Assembly: GCA_038257155.1 (NCBI GenBank)
Contig: JBBSJP010000006.1
Location: forward strand, 62,001-126,000
From: JANJTY01 sp038257155
Lineage (GTDB): Bacteria; Pseudomonadota; Gammaproteobacteria; Xanthomonadales; Xanthomonadaceae
Length of the DNA stretch: 64,000 nt
Direction: 5' to 3'
The position numbers and the translations under genes were made by a program. The notes beneath the pieces were generated by a model. The model worked only from the letters and a program-made list of their open reading frames with translations, had not been told where the DNA came from and did not search any database. This document shows positions 45,081 to 54,425 of the stretch, piece by piece (positions within the stretch are counted from its first letter, which is position 1; every line of letters begins with the position of its first letter).

Positions 45081-46292
45081 ATGTCCAAAAAAACCATCGT
45101 GCTTGCCTTCAGCGGCGGCCTCGACACCAGCTTCTGCGTTCCCTGGCTGCAGGAGCGCGGTTGGGCGGTGCATACCGTGTTTGCCGATACCGGCGGCGTG
45201 GATGCCGAGGAGCGTGCCTTCATCGAGGCGCGGGCTGCTGAGCTGGGTGTCGCCAGTCACCAGACGGTCGATGGCGGGCCGGCGATCTGGAATGGCTTTG
45301 TGAAACCCTTTGTCTGGGCCGGCGAGGGCTATCAGGGTCAGTATCCCTTGCTGGTCTCTGATCGTTACCTGATTGTCGATGCAGCGCTCAAGCGTGCGGC
45401 TGAGTTGGGCACGCGCGCCATCGCGCATGGCTGTACCGGCATGGGCAATGACCAGGTGCGCTTCGACCTGGCAGTGAAGGCGCAGGGCGATTACGAAATC
45501 GTCGCGCCGATCCGGGAGATCCAGAAAGAGCACACCCAAACCCGCGCCTACGAGCAGGCCTATCTGGAAGCGCGCGGCTTCGGCGTGCGCGCCAAGCAGC
45601 AGGCCTACACCATCAACGAGAACTTGTTGGGCGTAACCATGTCGGGCGGCGAGATCGACCGCTGGCAGCCGCCGGGCGAAGGCGCGCGCGGCTGGTGCGC
45701 CGCGCGCAGCGAATGGCCGGCCGAGGCACTGCGCCTGCGCATCGGCTTCGAGCTGGGCGAGGCGGTCAGCATCGATGGCGAACGCTTGCCTGGTGCCGAA
45801 TTGCTGGCGCGCCTCAACCGCGAGTTCGCGCGCTACGGCGTGGGCCGCGGCATGTATACCGGCGACACCACCATCGGCCTGAAGGGACGCATCGTGTACG
45901 AGGCACCTGGCCTGATCGCCCTGCTCACCGCGCACCGCGCATTGGAAGAGGCAGTGCTCAGCAAGCAGCAGAATCGCTTCAAGCCGGAGGTGGCGCGCAA
46001 GTGGGTGGAGATGGTTTACGAGGGTTTCTACCACGATCCGATCAAGTCCGATCTGGAGGCTTTTCTGGCCAGCAGCCAGGCCTGCGTCAATGGTGAAGTC
46101 ACCCTGGAAACGCATGGCGCGCGTGTCGACGCGGTCGCAGTGGAATCGCGGCACATCCTGCACGCCAAGGGCGCGACCTACGCGCAATCGGCTGACTGGG
46201 GCGTGGCCGAGGCGGAAGGCTTCATCCGGCTGTACGGGATGAGCTCGACGCTGTGGGCGGATGTGAACAAGGCCGGGATTCGTGATTCGTGA
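45081..46292 (+). CDS. argG: Argininosuccinate synthase
   Basis: A 403-residue enzyme that joins citrulline and aspartate using ATP. The P-loop is AFSGGLDTS (residues 9-17), with the conserved AHGCTGMGNDQVRF and GMYTGDTTIGLKGR segments. It is of the long-standing type I length and complete. The last residues (IRDS) and the stop codon are encoded by a GATTCGT heptamer run (46277-46304), so the C-terminus is repeat-derived. It starts after the heptamer array that separates it from argF'; the ATG at 45081 is preceded by the weak ribosome site GGATAG. Confidence 0.97.
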   Translation: MSKKTIVLAFSGGLDTSFCVPWLQERGWAVHTVFADTGGVDAEERAFIEARAAELGVASHQTVDGGPAIWNGFVKPFVWAGEGYQGQYPLLVSDRYLIVDAALKRAAELGTRAIAHGCTGMGNDQVRFDLAVKAQGDYEIVAPIREIQKEHTQTRAYEQAYLEARGFGVRAKQQAYTINENLLGVTMSGGEIDRWQPPGEGARGWCAARSEWPAEALRLRIGFELGEAVSIDGERLPGAELLARLNREFARYGVGRGMYTGDTTIGLKGRIVYEAPGLIALLTAHRALEEAVLSKQQNRFKPEVARKWVEMVYEGFYHDPIKSDLEAFLASSQACVNGEVTLETHGARVDAVAVESRHILHAKGATYAQSADWGVAEAEGFIRLYGMSSTLWADVNKAGIRDS

Positions 46293-46732
46293 TTGGTGAT
46301 TCGTACTGAAGCCGGAATTCGTGAGCCGTTATTCGTTTGCAGCGCAAGCAAGAGCCAGAGCGAGGCTGTTTAGTGGGCTAAGCAACAATAAACCCGTTCG
46401 TGGTGAGGAGCTGTCGAGGAGCGCGAAGCGCTATCGAGACAGCGTCTCGAACCACCGGCCAAGTGGTTCGATCCGCGCTCTCGTTCGGTCGCTGCGCGAC
46501 TCGCCTTCGCTTCGCTCGGTCGAACGCTGCGCGTTCGCCTCGATCACGGCCTCACCACGAACGGTGTTAGTGAACACCTCACGTTCACCACGAACGGCGG
46601 TAGTGAAGAACATACGTTCAACCTGAAGGGTAGTACCGAAGATCTCACCCTCACCACCACCGGATCAACCAATGAACGCGTCCGCCAAAGCCACTTCAGC
46701 AAGAACTACCTGACCAACGCCGGATCCTGATC
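46277..46732. repeat. Spacer argG-argE: heptamers and a mobile-like repeat unit
   Basis: GATTCGT x4, the third imperfect (46277-46304), overlaps the end of argG. From about 46393 to 46455 lies a unit bounded by CGTTCGTGGTGAGGAG and CGTCTCGAACCAC, also present inside the GIY-YIG/TadA fusion (42857-42919). From about 46550 there are direct repeats of CACCACGAACGG followed by TAGTGAA-like segments. No gene is supported in the 440 bases, although open frames run through the repeats. Confidence 0.7.
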
Positions 46733-47818
46733 ATGCTCCCCGACATCCTCGCCCACCTCGAAGCCCTGGTCGCTTTCGACACCCGCAATCCGCCGCGCAA
46801 CATCGGCACGGACGGGATCTTCGACTACCTGCGCGAAAACCTGAGTGGATTCGATTGCCAGGTCACCGATTTCGGTGCCGGTGCGGTATCACTGCTGGCG
46901 GTGCGTGGCAATCCGAAGCGCCTCTTCAATGTGCACCTCGACACCGTGCCGTCCTCGCCGGACTGGACTGCTGATCCACATCGGCTGCGCGTCACCGAAG
47001 ACCGTGCAATCGGTCTGGGTGCCTGCGACATCAAGGGCGCGGCGGCCGGTCTGCTGGCCGCCGCATCGCGCACCTCTGGCGATGCGGCCTTTCTGTTTTC
47101 ATCGGACGAGGAAGCCAATGATCCGCGCTGCATCGCCGGTTTTCTGGCGACCTCGCACGGATTCAACGAAGTGCTGGTGGCCGAGCCGACGCGTTGCGAG
47201 GCTGTGCTTGCGCACCGCGGCATCAGCTCGGCGCTGATGAAGTTTCGCGGCCAGGCCGGGCATGCCTCGGGTGCGCAGGCGCGCTCGGCCAGCGCCCTGC
47301 ACCAGGCCGTCGGCTGGGGTGCCCGCGCGCTGGAGTTCGTCGCGGCGCAGGATCACGCGCGCTTCGGTGGGTTGACCGGCCTGCGCTTCAACATCGGTCG
47401 CATCGAAGGCGGCATCAAGGCCAATATCATCGCGCCGGCCGCGGAACTGCGTTTTGGTTTCAGGCCCTTGCCCTCGCAGGATATCGACCAGCTGCATGCG
47501 ACGTTCAGCGCGCTGGCTGAATCCGATGCGCTGGCGCACTACGAGGAAACGTTTCGCGGGCCGTCACTGCCGGCAGGTGATGTAGCCAGCGCCGAGGAAC
47601 GGCGATTGGCGGCGCGTGATCTTGCTGATGACCTGGGCCTGGCAATCGGCAATGCGGTGGATTTCTGGACCGAAGCTTCGCTGTTTTCTGCCGCTGGTCT
47701 CACCGCTTTGGTGTTCGGGCCCGGTGACATCGCGCAGGCCCATACCGCTGATGAGTGGGTGGCCCTGGACCAGCTCCAAACCTACGCGGAGGCCGTCCAG
47801 CGCATCATCTCCAATTGA
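46733..47818 (+). CDS. argE: Acetylornithine/acetylcitrulline deacetylase (M20 family)
   Basis: A 361-residue dinuclear metallohydrolase. Metal-site motifs: FNVHLDTVP (His, Asp), GACDIKGAAAG (bridging Asp), SSDEEAND (general base Glu and ligand Glu), and a C-terminal His in GDIAQAHTADEWV. In bacteria with N-acetylornithine carbamoyltransferase, this enzyme acts on N-acetylcitrulline, which fits its place next to argF'. It is shorter than the E. coli type, as usual in Xanthomonadales. The ATG at 46733 follows directly on the repeat-rich spacer. It is flanked by complementary heptamer runs (GATTCGT before, ACGAATC after). Confidence 0.93.
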   Translation: MLPDILAHLEALVAFDTRNPPRNIGTDGIFDYLRENLSGFDCQVTDFGAGAVSLLAVRGNPKRLFNVHLDTVPSSPDWTADPHRLRVTEDRAIGLGACDIKGAAAGLLAAASRTSGDAAFLFSSDEEANDPRCIAGFLATSHGFNEVLVAEPTRCEAVLAHRGISSALMKFRGQAGHASGAQARSASALHQAVGWGARALEFVAAQDHARFGGLTGLRFNIGRIEGGIKANIIAPAAELRFGFRPLPSQDIDQLHATFSALAESDALAHYEETFRGPSLPAGDVASAEERRLAARDLADDLGLAIGNAVDFWTEASLFSAAGLTALVFGPGDIAQAHTADEWVALDQLQTYAEAVQRIISN

Positions 47819-47819
47819 C

Positions 47820-47977
47820 ATTGTAGGAGCGGACCCTGTCCGCGACCGTGAGGCATGCGCTTGCCGCAACGCGAGGTTGGGCCACCCGGTCGCCAACAAG
47901 GTTGGCTCCCACAAACGCTTCCGTTCCACCGCTCCTGCTCCTGCTCCAAACGAATCACCAATCACAAACCACGAGTC
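47820..47977. repeat. REP-like unit and ACGAATC heptamers between argE and argB/A
   Basis: From 47822 to 47922 a REP-like pair reads TAGGAGCGGACCCTGTCCGC ... GGTCGCCAACAAGGTTGGCT, the same family as 22610-22775. At 47950-47977 four units of an ACGAATC-type heptamer follow (ACGAATC, ACCAATC, ACAAACC, ACGAGTC), the reverse complement of the run after argG. Confidence 0.8.
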
Positions 47978-48005
47978 CCGGCACCAGAACGAATCACGGC
48001 CTTCA

Positions 48006-49313
48006 ATGAACGACCTCCGCCCCACCATCGTCCGGCTGCTGTCCAATATGGCCAGCGCCAAGGAAATCCAGCAGTACCTGAAGCGCTTCTCTCAGCTCGA
48101 CGCGGCGCGCTTTGCCGTGGTCAAGGTGGGCGGCGCGATCCTGCGCGACGAGCTGCCGGCCCTGGTGTCCTCGCTGGCTTTCCTGCAGCAGGTTGGCCTT
48201 ACACCAATCGTCATTCATGGTGCCGGTCCGCAGCTTGACGAAGAGATGACCAGGGCCAGGATCGAGAAGCAGACAGTCGATGGCTTGCGGGTGACCACAC
48301 CCGAGGTGTTGGCCGTGGTGCGGCGCGTGTCGCAGGGCGAGAACCTGCGTCTCGTCGAAGCCTTGCAGGCCGAAGGCGTGCGCGCCACGTCGATCCAGTC
48401 AGGCGTGTTCGAGTCCGACTACCTTGGACGGCGCAAATACGGACTGGTGGGCAAGGTGGTGAAGGTGCACACCGCCGGCATCCATGCCGCGATCAAGGTG
48501 CGCTCGATCCCGGTCATCGCCAGCCTCGGCGAAACCATCGGCGGGCAGATCCTCAACGTCAACGCTGACTGGTCGGCGAACGAGCTGGTCAAGGAACTCA
48601 AGCCCTACAAGATCGTCTTCCTCACCGGCACCGGTGGCCTGCTGGACGGCGACGGCAAGGTAATCGACTCGATCAACCTCAGCACCGAGTACGCCGAACT
48701 GATGGCCCAGCCCTGGCTGCATTCGGGCATGAAAGTGAAAATTGAACAGATCCACGACTTGCTGATGCAGCTGCCGCATTCGTCCTCAGTCTCGATCACG
48801 CGGCCCGATGAATTGGCCAAGGAACTGTTCACCCATCGCGGTTCGGGCACCCTGGTGCGGCGCGGCGAGGCGATCAAGCTGCATCGCGGCTGGGGAAAAC
48901 TTGACTTGAAGCGCCTGCGCGCGTTGATCGAATCGAGCTTCGGCCGTCGCCTGCACAAGGACTACTTCGAGAAGACCCAGCCTTTCCGCGTCTATTGCAG
49001 CGAACACTACCGCGCCGCAATCATCCTGACCCGCGAGGGCGAACTGATCCACATGGACAAGTTCGCGGTCAGCGACGATGCCCAGGGCGAAGGCCTCGGC
49101 CGGGCGATCTGGCAGGTGATGCACGCCGAGCACCCGCAACTGTTTTGGCGCTCGCGTCGCGGCAACGCGATCAATGAGTTCTATTTCGCCAATGCCGAGG
49201 GCGCGCTCAAGGATTCGCGCTGGACAGTATTCTGGTACGGCATGCCGGACTGGAGCGCGGTGCAGTTTGCGGTTGAGCACTGCCGTTCGCGGCCAGCGAC
49301 CTTGAAGGATTGA
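48006..49313 (+). CDS. argB: Bifunctional N-acetylglutamate kinase/synthase
   Basis: A 435-residue fusion found in Xanthomonadales and related to the animal synthase. Residues 1-285 are an amino-acid kinase domain (FAVVKVGGAILRDELPALVS, IVIHGAGPQLDEEM, GGQILNVNADWSANELV) that phosphorylates N-acetylglutamate. Residues 290-435 are a GNAT acetyltransferase of the NAGS type (FRVYCSEHYRAAIILTREGE, DDAQGEGLGRAIW, LFWRSRRGNAINEFYF) that makes N-acetylglutamate. It is known to be feedback-inhibited by arginine in relatives. The ATG at 48006 matches the family start; the frame is open upstream into argE. argC begins about 5 bases after its stop. Confidence 0.96.
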   Translation: MNDLRPTIVRLLSNMASAKEIQQYLKRFSQLDAARFAVVKVGGAILRDELPALVSSLAFLQQVGLTPIVIHGAGPQLDEEMTRARIEKQTVDGLRVTTPEVLAVVRRVSQGENLRLVEALQAEGVRATSIQSGVFESDYLGRRKYGLVGKVVKVHTAGIHAAIKVRSIPVIASLGETIGGQILNVNADWSANELVKELKPYKIVFLTGTGGLLDGDGKVIDSINLSTEYAELMAQPWLHSGMKVKIEQIHDLLMQLPHSSSVSITRPDELAKELFTHRGSGTLVRRGEAIKLHRGWGKLDLKRLRALIESSFGRRLHKDYFEKTQPFRVYCSEHYRAAIILTREGELIHMDKFAVSDDAQGEGLGRAIWQVMHAEHPQLFWRSRRGNAINEFYFANAEGALKDSRWTVFWYGMPDWSAVQFAVEHCRSRPATLKD

Positions 49314-49318
49314 GGCCC

Positions 49319-50317
49319 GTGTCCGACGCTTCCATCGCCCTGGGACTCATTGGCGCGCGCGGCTACGTCGGTGCCGAGTTGATCCGCCTGCTTGCGGGAC
49401 ATTCGCACTTCCAGCTCGGCTTTGTTTCGTCGCGCGAGTGGCAGGGCAAGTCCTTGCGGTCGCAGTTCCCGGACGTGGAGCTTGACCTGGATTTTGAGAA
49501 CCTCGGGCCCGAAGCCGCCGCTGCCCGGGGAATGGACGCCCTCGTGCTGGCCTTGCCGAATGGCATGGCTGCTCCCTATGTCGCGGCGATCAATGCGAAG
49601 GCGCCCTGGACGGTTCTGCTGGACCTCTCGGCGGACTATCGCTTTGATGATGACTGGTATTACGGCCTGCCTGAGCTGACCCGTGAGCGCTACCTATCGT
49701 CCAACCGAATCAGCAACCCAGGCTGCTATGCCACCGCAATGCAGTTGGCCATCGCGCCAATGCTTGATGTGCTGGCGGGCCCGGTGCAATGCTTCGGCGT
49801 ATCTGGATACTCGGGCGCCGGCACCAGCGCCTCCGACAAGAACGATCCGGACAAGCTGCGCGACAATCTGATGCCCTATGCGCTCATCGGCCACATCCAC
49901 GAGGGCGAAGTCAGTGCGCAGCTGGAGCACCCGGTTGAATTCATGCCGCATGTGGCGTCGCATTTCCGGGGCATCACCATGACCGCCAATCTGCATCTGT
50001 CGCGCCCCTTCGACCGCGACGAAGTCGAGTCGCGCTACCGCCAGCGCTACGCCAACGAACCGTTGGTTCGTGTGCAGCAAGCCGCACCCTGGGTCAGTGC
50101 GATTGCCGGCAAACATCACGTCGAGATTGGTGGCTTCACCCTGTCTGCCGATGGCCGACGGCTGGTGGTGGTGGCAACTGAGGACAATCTGCTCAAGGGC
50201 GCCGCTACCCAGGCCTTGCAAAACCTGAACCTCGCCTTTGGTCTGCCCGAGTTGATGGGCATTCCAATTGGGCTAGGCTTTGCTACCCTCTCCCTTCGGG
50301 AGAGGGACCGAGGGTGA
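49319..50317 (+). CDS. argC: N-acetyl-gamma-glutamyl-phosphate reductase
   Basis: A 332-residue NADPH-dependent reductase, third step of arginine synthesis. The dinucleotide loop is GLIGARGYVGAELIR; the catalytic Cys136 lies in SNPGCYATAM; and the conserved His is in PHVASHFRGI. The GTG at 49319 is preferred because GAAGGA lies at a proper distance; an in-frame TTG at 49310 overlaps the argB/A stop. The last 13 or so residues (GFATLSLRERDRG) and the stop are encoded by a CTCTCCC/GGGAGAG repeat, so the natural C-terminus was probably a little shorter or different. argH follows. Confidence 0.95.
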   Translation: MSDASIALGLIGARGYVGAELIRLLAGHSHFQLGFVSSREWQGKSLRSQFPDVELDLDFENLGPEAAAARGMDALVLALPNGMAAPYVAAINAKAPWTVLLDLSADYRFDDDWYYGLPELTRERYLSSNRISNPGCYATAMQLAIAPMLDVLAGPVQCFGVSGYSGAGTSASDKNDPDKLRDNLMPYALIGHIHEGEVSAQLEHPVEFMPHVASHFRGITMTANLHLSRPFDRDEVESRYRQRYANEPLVRVQQAAPWVSAIAGKHHVEIGGFTLSADGRRLVVVATEDNLLKGAATQALQNLNLAFGLPELMGIPIGLGFATLSLRERDRG

Positions 50318-50391
50318 GGGGCCGGGCTTGCTGCAGGCATTCCGGCGCTATTGCCCCTCACCCCAACCCCTCTCCCGTCGGGAGAGGGGCT
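50284..50391. repeat. REP-like pair between argC and argH
   Basis: Two inverted copies: CCCTCTCCCTTCGGGAGAGG-type at 50286-50306 and CCTCTCCCGTCGGGAGAGGG-type at 50369-50389, with GAGGGTGAGGGGC and GCCCCTCACCCCAACC flanks facing each other. The element supplies the argC stop and may cap or end transcripts. The argH frame runs through the second half. Confidence 0.8.
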
Positions 50392-50413
50392 CTACCGTGC
50401 CGCGAGGATCGCC

Positions 50414-51706
50414 GTGACTGATCTGCTCTGGCAAAAACCCGGCGTAAAAGTCGACGCCCGCATCCAGGATTTCCTTGCTGGCCAGGACGTGCTGCTCGAC
50501 CGCGAAATCTTCCGCTTCGACATTCAGGCTAGCCGCGCCCATGCCCAAGGACTGGCGCGCATTGGACTCTTGTCGCCGGACGAGCTGGCCGGCATCGAGT
50601 CCGAGTTGACTCTACTTGATCAGGATTTCGTGAGCGGCGACTTCGTGCTCGATGCACGCTTCGAAGACTGCCACTCGGCGATCGAATCGCGCCTGATCGA
50701 GCGGCTTGGCGAGGCGGGCAAGAAGATCCACACCGGTCGCAGCCGCAACGACCAGGTGCTGGTGGCCACCCGTCTGTGGTTGAAGGATCGACTGAAGCGA
50801 CTTCAGGCGTTGTGCGTCGAATGCGCTGGCGTTGCATTGCAGCGCGCCGCGGCCGAGGCAAACCTGGCAATGCCGGGTTACACGCATCTGCAGCGCGCCG
50901 TGGTGTCTTCGGCCGGCATGTGGTGGGCGGGCTGGGCTGAAGGCTTTATCGATGATGCGGTTCGCGCGCGCGACACCCTGGCCTGGATCGATGCCAATCC
51001 CTTGGGCAGCGCGGCTGGCTATGGCGTCAACCTCGCTCTGGACCGCGCTCACACCACGGCGGCGCTGGGATTCTCTCGACTGCAGTTGGCTGCCACCTAT
51101 GCCCAGCTGTCGCGTGGCAAGTTCGAGCTGGCGGCGGTGGAAGCATTGGGCTCGGCAGTGCTCGACCTGCGTCGACTGGCCTGGGACCTGTCGCTGTTCA
51201 CCAGCGCCGAGTTTGGTTTCGTCAAACTGCCGGCCGAATACACCACCGGCAGCTCGATCATGCCGAACAAGCGCAACCCGGACGTGATCGAACTGATGCG
51301 TGCGGTGTATGCCTCGGTCGCGGCGGCGCGTACCGAGCTGGAGCAATTGCTGTCCCTGCCGTCGGGCTATCACCGCGACCTGCAGTTCTCGAAGGGCGCC
51401 ATCGTGCATGCCTTCGGGCGCGGCCTGGCGGCACTGGAACTGCTGCCCGATCTGCTGCGCAATCTGGAGTGGCAACCGGAGCGCATGCACGCCGCACTGG
51501 ATCCTTCGATGTATGCCACCGACCTGGCCGTCGATCTGGCGCGTGATGGCCTGCCGTTCCGCGAGGCCTATCGCCAGGCCGCCGATCCCGCACGCTGGGC
51601 CGAGGGCGATCCCGAGGCCAGTCTGGCGGCACGGGTTTCCCCCGGCAGCGGCAGCAATCTGTGCCTCATTGAACTGCACGCGCGCCTTGCGAGCATTGAT
51701 CAGTGA
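50414..51706 (+). CDS. argH: Argininosuccinate lyase
   Basis: A 430-residue lyase that splits argininosuccinate into arginine and fumarate, last step of the pathway. It has HTGRSRNDQV, the PGYTHLQRA region and the superfamily signature GSSIMPNKRNPD. The GTG at 50414 gives the usual start (TDLLWQKPGVKVDARIQDFL); an in-frame ATG at 50351 would add residues encoded by the REP-like element and is rejected. It is complete, with normal length for the short Xanthomonas-type enzyme. A palindromic repeat follows in the 253-base spacer to proB. Confidence 0.95.
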   Translation: MTDLLWQKPGVKVDARIQDFLAGQDVLLDREIFRFDIQASRAHAQGLARIGLLSPDELAGIESELTLLDQDFVSGDFVLDARFEDCHSAIESRLIERLGEAGKKIHTGRSRNDQVLVATRLWLKDRLKRLQALCVECAGVALQRAAAEANLAMPGYTHLQRAVVSSAGMWWAGWAEGFIDDAVRARDTLAWIDANPLGSAAGYGVNLALDRAHTTAALGFSRLQLAATYAQLSRGKFELAAVEALGSAVLDLRRLAWDLSLFTSAEFGFVKLPAEYTTGSSIMPNKRNPDVIELMRAVYASVAAARTELEQLLSLPSGYHRDLQFSKGAIVHAFGRGLAALELLPDLLRNLEWQPERMHAALDPSMYATDLAVDLARDGLPFREAYRQAADPARWAEGDPEASLAARVSPGSGSNLCLIELHARLASIDQ

Positions 51707-51732
51707 GGCGAGCCATTCGATTCAATGCTTCT

Positions 51733-51809
51733 GTTGGAGGGCGCATCTTGATGCGCCGTTGCGACATGGTCGATTTTGGCGATGGCGGATCAAGATCCGC
51801 CCTCCAACC
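51733..51809. repeat. Palindromic element, copy A
   Basis: GGCGCATC-TT-GATGCGCC (51740-51757) and GGCGGATC-AA-GATCCGCC (51784-51801), enclosed by GTTGGAGGGCG and CGCCCTCCAAC arms. The whole element is an inverted repeat with two internal palindromes. Related copies lie at 54426-54501 and 57121-57237. Nothing else is seen in the argH-proB spacer. Confidence 0.85.
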
Positions 51810-51959
51810 GCAATTGTTCAACATGATCAGCAGCTCGCGCTTCTGGTTGCCGGAAATGAGCCATCGCGGCGGCTGCGAAGCGGCTGAAAGTGCAGCGCGC
51901 CCCGTGGCTGCATTTGCGGACGCCCGGCTAGCTAAACACCACGAACGGGCACTGGAGTT

Positions 51960-53147
51960 GTGACCAACCATCCCTATCCCGCCCAGCCGCTCCCAGCGTG
52001 GCGCCGCGCCGTGCTCAAGGTAGGCAGCAGCCTGCTGACCGGTGAAGACCGTCAGTTGTCGGACCGCTTCGCCGCTGCCCTGGCGGGCTTTGTGGCGCGC
52101 AGCCGGGAGCAGGGCAGGGAAGTTGTCATCGTTTCCTCCGGCGCAGTGGCCGCCGGCCGCGGCCTGCTGCCAGCCGAAGGAGCCGGCCTCACCCAGCGCC
52201 AGGCATTGGCGGCCCTGGGCCAGGCGCCGATGATCGCGCTCTGGCAGCGCCTGATTCCGCAGCCGGTGGCACAGGTGCTGCTCAGCCACGACGACCTGAA
52301 GAACCGCCGCCGCTACCTCAATGCGCGCGCCACTTTGCGCGAGCTGCTGCGGCTGGGCGCGGTGCCGGTGATCAACGAGAACGACACCGTCGCGGTGGAC
52401 GAGCTCAAGCTCGGCGACAACGACAACCTCGCCGCCGTGGTTGCGGCCCTGGTCGACGCCGAAGTGCTGTTGATCGCCACCGACATCGCCGGGCTCTACA
52501 GCGCCAATCCATCGCGTGATGCGTCGGCTACCCCAATTCCGCGCATCGAATCAATTACTCCCGAGGTGCTGGCCATGGCCGGCGCACCCGGCGCACTCGG
52601 CACTGGCGGCATGCGCACCAAGCTCGAAGCGGCCGGAAAGGCCGCCGCCGCCGGCATTGGCACGGCGCTGTTCTGCGGTCGCGATCCCGCCGTGTTGGAT
52701 GCGTTGGCACGAGACGAGCTGCACGGCACGTGGATTTCCGCACACGGCGACCGCCTGCTGGCACGCAAGCTCTGGCTGCGTCATGCCCCGGCCAGCGGCG
52801 GCGTACTGCGCATCGATGCCGGAGCGGTCGCGGCACTGGGCCGGCGCGGCGCCTCATTGCTTCCGGGCGGGGTTGTTGCAGTGGAAGGCAGCTTCGGACG
52901 CGGCGACATGGTCGAGGTGGTCTCGAACGAAGAGGGGAGCCCCATCGCGCGCGGCCTGGTGGCATACAACCGCGATGACCTTTCGCGTATCCGCGGCCGC
53001 CGCAGCGGCGAGATCGAAGCCGTCCTTGGTTACCGCTACGGCGAGTCGGCGATTCATCGGGATGATCTGGTGTTGCTGGCGCAGCCTGTTGCGCAGGACG
53101 GAAAGGATCAGGCGCCCGCTCGCACCGCTACGAAAGAGTCCTCATGA
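51960..53147 (+). CDS. proB: Glutamate 5-kinase
   Basis: A 395-residue kinase, first step of proline synthesis. The amino-acid kinase domain has VLKVGSSLLTGE, VSSGAVAAGRGLL, INENDTVAVDELKLGDNDNL and GTGGMRTKLEAA; a PUA domain (about residues 280-370) follows, with GVVAVEGSFGRGDMV. The start is GTG 51960, preceded by CTGGAG. Its stop overlaps the proA ATG (ATGA), so the two enzymes, which pass on an unstable intermediate, are translated together. The joined arg-pro order is common in Xanthomonadales. Confidence 0.97.
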   Translation: MTNHPYPAQPLPAWRRAVLKVGSSLLTGEDRQLSDRFAAALAGFVARSREQGREVVIVSSGAVAAGRGLLPAEGAGLTQRQALAALGQAPMIALWQRLIPQPVAQVLLSHDDLKNRRRYLNARATLRELLRLGAVPVINENDTVAVDELKLGDNDNLAAVVAALVDAEVLLIATDIAGLYSANPSRDASATPIPRIESITPEVLAMAGAPGALGTGGMRTKLEAAGKAAAAGIGTALFCGRDPAVLDALARDELHGTWISAHGDRLLARKLWLRHAPASGGVLRIDAGAVAALGRRGASLLPGGVVAVEGSFGRGDMVEVVSNEEGSPIARGLVAYNRDDLSRIRGRRSGEIEAVLGYRYGESAIHRDDLVLLAQPVAQDGKDQAPARTATKESS

Positions 53148-54403
53148 CCGGATACGTACGCCAACTTGCTCAATCAGCCCGCGACGCGCAGGCTGCCATT
53201 GCCGCCGCAACTGGCGAGGCCAGGCATGACGTGATTCTTGCCATGGCCGAGCAGATCGAGACCGGCAGCGAGACCATCCTCGCCGCCAATGCGCAGGACC
53301 TGGCGCGCGCCGATGCAGTGGGCACCACGGGTGCGATGCGAGATCGCCTGCTGCTGGATACCGCGCGCATTCAGGCCATTGCCAGTGCGCTGCGTGAAAT
53401 TGCGGCATTACCCGATCCGGTTGGCCAGGTCACACGCACGGACATCCGACCCAATGGCATCCGCATCGAGCGCGTGCGCATTCCACTGGGCCTGATCGCG
53501 ATGATCTACGAGGCGCGGCCGAACGTGACCGCTGATGCCGCCGCGCTCTGCCTGCGTGCCGGCAATGCCGTGCTGCTGCGCGGCGGCTCGGAGGCCGCAT
53601 CCAGCAATGCCGCGATCGCGGCCTGCCTGCATCGCGCGCTGCGCGCATGCGGGCTGCCTGAAGCCGCCGTCAGCCTGGTCGAAGACACCGCGCGCGAGCA
53701 TGTGCTGGAGCTGCTCGGCCTCAGCGACCTGATCGACCTTGCCATCCCACGCGGCGGTGAGGGCCTGATCCGCTTCTGCGCCGAACACGCACGCGTGCCC
53801 CTGATCAAGCATTACCAGGGCGTCTGCCATTTGTATGTTGATGCGGCGGCCAACATTTCGCTGGCTACGCGCCTGGCAATCGACGGCAAGGTCTCGCGAC
53901 CCGGCGTCTGCAATGCGCTGGAAACCCTGCTGGTGCATGCCGACATCGCCGCGTCCTTCCTGCCTCAGGCGCTCGGCGAGCTTGCAAGACGCGGCGTCGA
54001 ACTGCGCGGTTGCGAGCGAACCTGCGCGCTGTTTCCACTGGCGGGTACTGCCAGCGATGCCGACTACGCCGCCGAATTCCTCGCGCCCATCCTGGCGGTG
54101 CGCGTTGTCGACTCACTCGACCAGGCCGTCAGCCATATTCGTCGTTTCGGTTCCGATCACACCGAGGTCATCGCCACCGAAGACCGCGCCGCGGCTGACG
54201 CCTTCGTGCGCGCGATCCGCAGTTCGGCGGTGATGGTGAACGCCTCTTCGCGCTTCAATGATGGCGGACAGCTGGGCCTCGGCGCCGAGATCGGCATCTC
54301 GACTACCCGCCTGCACGCTTACGGACCGATGGGCCTGGAGTCGCTGACCATCGAGCGCTGGGTGGTGCGCGGTGAGGGCCAGGTGCGGCATCCGGAATTG
54401 TAG
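53144..54403 (+). CDS. proA: Gamma-glutamyl phosphate reductase
   Basis: A 419-residue aldehyde-dehydrogenase-fold enzyme that reduces gamma-glutamyl phosphate with NADPH. Landmarks are IPLGLIAMIYEARPNVTADA, LRGGSEAASSNAAI, the catalytic Cys in HYQGVCHLYVDAAA, and the C-terminal VNASSRFNDGGQLGLGAEIG. It is complete and of normal length. It starts inside the proB stop (ATGA overlap). A palindromic repeat follows the stop at 54426. It completes the block; proC is not in the window. Confidence 0.97.
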   Translation: MTGYVRQLAQSARDAQAAIAAATGEARHDVILAMAEQIETGSETILAANAQDLARADAVGTTGAMRDRLLLDTARIQAIASALREIAALPDPVGQVTRTDIRPNGIRIERVRIPLGLIAMIYEARPNVTADAAALCLRAGNAVLLRGGSEAASSNAAIAACLHRALRACGLPEAAVSLVEDTAREHVLELLGLSDLIDLAIPRGGEGLIRFCAEHARVPLIKHYQGVCHLYVDAAANISLATRLAIDGKVSRPGVCNALETLLVHADIAASFLPQALGELARRGVELRGCERTCALFPLAGTASDADYAAEFLAPILAVRVVDSLDQAVSHIRRFGSDHTEVIATEDRAAADAFVRAIRSSAVMVNASSRFNDGGQLGLGAEIGISTTRLHAYGPMGLESLTIERWVVRGEGQVRHPEL

Positions 54404-54425
54404 ACGTAGCCAGGCATCCCGCAGC

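Noticed and set aside
52706..52720. Sigma-54-like site TGGCACGAGACGAGC inside proB
   Set aside because: It lies in the middle of a coding sequence with no gene head downstream and a poor -12 box; probably chance.
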